Assembly: GCA_004802705.1 (NCBI GenBank)
Contig: SGPL01000260.1
Coordinates: 1-45,416, forward strand
Direction of reading: 5' to 3'
DNA from: Bondarzewia mesenterica
Lineage: Eukaryota > Basidiomycota > Agaricomycetes > Russulales > Bondarzewiaceae
DNA: 45,416 nucleotides
Shown here: positions 43,752-45,416 of the stretch, piece after piece
Layout of the letters: each line of letters starts with the position of its first letter
Position numbering within the stretch: the stretch's first letter is position 1
The notes under the pieces: generated by a model
The model's input: the letters and a program-made list of their open reading frames with translations, nothing else
Database searches by the model: none
Told to the model about the DNA's origin: nothing
Translations under genes and position numbers: made by a program

Positions 43752-43774
43752 ATCATGATCATGATCATGATCAT
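43752..43774. repeat. ATCATG microsatellite
   Basis: ATCATG repeated nearly four times in a row, in non-coding DNA upstream of a possible gene start. Confidence 0.8.
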
Positions 43775-43822
43775 CCGCTATCCCCTCCCGCTTTCTTTCA
43801 ACCATCGCATCGTTCTCTAACA

Positions 43823-43908
43823 ATGACACGCCAAGTCACTCCCATCCGCTTCCTCCCGACCCCAGACGCATCTAAAATTAAAAACACACACGTCCTAAAT
43901 TTGATACC
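43823..43908 (+). CDS. possible first exon of a gene running to the right
   Basis: A pyrimidine-rich leader precedes ATG at 43823, which opens MTRQVTPIRFLPTPDASK and stops at a GTACGT donor (43909). An acceptor at 44005 (CACCCGTAG) joins in phase to a frame containing RAPTRPMKIMKREHVLE. That frame then becomes confused: an AAEIHEQLQKQKRQSATP segment lies in another phase from about 44081. The run looks like the N-terminus of a real, disordered protein, but I cannot complete it or name a family. It may carry a one-base error. Confidence 0.3.
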
Positions 43909-44309
43909 GTACGTATACCCTTTTCAAGTTCTATCCAAGTGACTCATCAACGGCGCCGCCCCTGTCCGGATCCCGTCCAATCGTACACAATCGCAACACC
44001 CGTAGGAACCAATCAAACTCGTCCATCCGAGCCCCGACTCGTCCAATGAAAATCATGAAACGCGAGCACGTCCTCGAGTTTTGTCTGCAGCCGAAATTCA
44101 CGAACAACTTCAAAAACAAAAAAGGCAGAGTGCCACCCCACAGCGATACAGTTCTACAGTTACGTACATGCTCGGCAACCGTGACCCATCGATACGAGGC
44201 CAAAAAAACCCACACAACGCACGTACGTTACACTCGTCGAGCAGCCGCCGCCGCCGCCGTCCCCCCCAAAACCTCGCCCACGACATCGGCATCGGCATCT
44301 CACAAGTAA

Positions 44310-45416
44310 AGTCGACCGACATCCGACGGACCACGGAACGCGCCGGTCCGAAAACCGAAAACTGCAACTGGAATTCAACAAACGTGACGGACGTGCGTCG
44401 TGAGTTAACGTATGTACCTATGTGTATATATGTACTGAGAGCGCTCGCGCTCGGAAAGCAAGGGACAAGATGGACGAGAACGAGACGAGAGACGAGCCGA
44501 CGACGAGACGCAGAAAAAAGACGAGGGACAGGTTCAGAAAGACGTACGCGGAGAATAAAGTAAAAAAAGTCACAGTGGGGTGGCGGGAAACGGTCGTGAG
44601 GTGGTGACTCGAATGGATGGGGCGTGAGCGTGGGCGTGCAAGAGGGGAGAGAGCAAACGAGACATAATTCCCATTAATAAGATGGTGTCCATCGACATCG
44701 CCGGCAGCCTATCGTCGAAAAGAAAAAGCGGGGGAGGGGGAGGGCAACCGACCTGGAACGCGGACCGAAAAAGGGAGGGGGTCAGAACAAGAAACAAAGG
44801 GCACGTAGCAAAAACAAAGAAAAGAACGAGGATTGCATGCACGTGGTATGTATGTGTGTATGTGTGGGATGTCGGATGTATGTATGTATGTATGTATGCG
44901 TATGAACGAACGACCAAAAGGAAAAGAAAAAGGCTGTATGTAAAGTACGCAAGTTAACGTGAACCGTCAGCGAGGAAACGACGAGGGGGAAGGGGGGGTG
45001 CAGCCCCAGAATTAAGAAAGGAGCACAAAGAGGGCCCCGGTGGTGCATAACGTGCGAGACGGACAGGACAGATGAAGAACAGAGCGAGAATCAGGCGTCA
45101 TCGACCACGGCACCATAAAAGGTCAATGCGCACGCACGCACTCAAGAAAGAAAAGAAAAAAAAGAAAATCCACGCATTAAGGAATCCTAAACATGAACCC
45201 CCCCGCCTTCCGCCTTCAAAAAAAAAACGCATCAGCCACCCACAAAAAAAAACCCAATCAAAAAACGCCAACGCACCCCTCNTCACGTATNNCAAAACGC
45301 ACCCAAGAACCCACGCGCGCTCGACACGATATCCACCGCGCGCCCAATGAGCCGTCCCCCGTCCCGCCCCCGCCCTCCTCCTCCTGCCTCCGCTCCGGCG
45401 ACGCGACGGCGGGAGA
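44310..45416. other. low-complexity right end
   Basis: A-rich, G-rich and AG-rich tracts with many short overlapping frames of biased composition (RRR, KKK, SGGGGG). Ambiguous bases at 45282 and 45291-45292. A possible plus-strand ATG at 45347 opens a Pro/Arg-rich frame (MSRPPSRPRPPPPASAP) that runs off the edge, but composition alone could explain it. Confidence 0.5.
44877..44898. repeat. TGTA microsatellite
   Basis: TGTA repeated about five and a half times within low-complexity sequence. Confidence 0.85.

Noticed and set aside
43752..44898. Short tandem repeats as a possible CRISPR or telomeric array
   Set aside because: The ATCATG and TGTA repeats are simple microsatellites without spacers, and they do not match the TTAGGG telomere type of most filamentous fungi.

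Overview
This window looks like nuclear DNA of a basidiomycete fungus, most likely an agaricomycete. The genes are dense and lie on both strands. They are broken by many short introns (about 50-80 nt, GT...AG, several with CTRAC-type branch points). They include families typical of mushroom-forming fungi: an expanded BTB/POZ family, seven-helix membrane proteins and RING/coiled-coil proteins. Conserved eukaryotic housekeeping genes sit among them. All gene models here come from reading the sequence by eye. Exon joins were checked by reading phase and, where possible, by comparing paralogues inside the window.

Layout. 1-76: tail of a gene cut by the left edge. 549-5875: three tandem copies of a BTB gene with their flanks (all minus strand). 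5876-8283: no convincing gene. 8.3-15.4 kb: alternating pairs, 7TM gene (+), BTB gene (-), 7TM gene (+), BTB gene (-). 16.2-20.8 kb, plus strand: ESCRT-II subunit VPS25, a RING/coiled-coil protein and mitochondrial cardiolipin synthase, with a tRNA-Gly(GCC) on the minus strand. 20.95-26.66 kb, minus: a large coiled-coil spindle-pole-body protein with a PACT domain (Pcp1/Spc110 type). 27.5-28.7 kb: another BTB gene. 29.3-30.6 kb: nitronate monooxygenase. 31.1-32.9 kb: a coiled-coil protein with a 21-nt microexon. 33.2-36.3 kb: two more RING/coiled-coil genes. 37.6-43.4 kb: a duplicated block carrying two minus-strand BTB genes (one internally deleted) and two decaying plus-strand BTB copies. 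43.8-45.4 kb: a possible first exon, then low-complexity sequence with ambiguous bases.

The window holds eight BTB genes plus two BTB remnants, and three RING genes. BTB proteins often act as Cul3 substrate adaptors and RING proteins as E3 ligases, so the region may be rich in ubiquitin-ligase components; that is inference only. The BTB proteins share a C-terminal C-x(1,2)-C ... W-x2-Y ... C-x2-C element and a tiny last exon behind a terminal intron. No complete novel multi-gene system could be demonstrated. The best candidates for new biology are this BTB/Cys family and its local duplication history.

Caution: at five places a conserved protein is put out of frame by one nucleotide (near 8784, 14410, 17848, 21050 and 33850), and there are isolated N calls. 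Some apparent breaks may therefore be sequencing errors.
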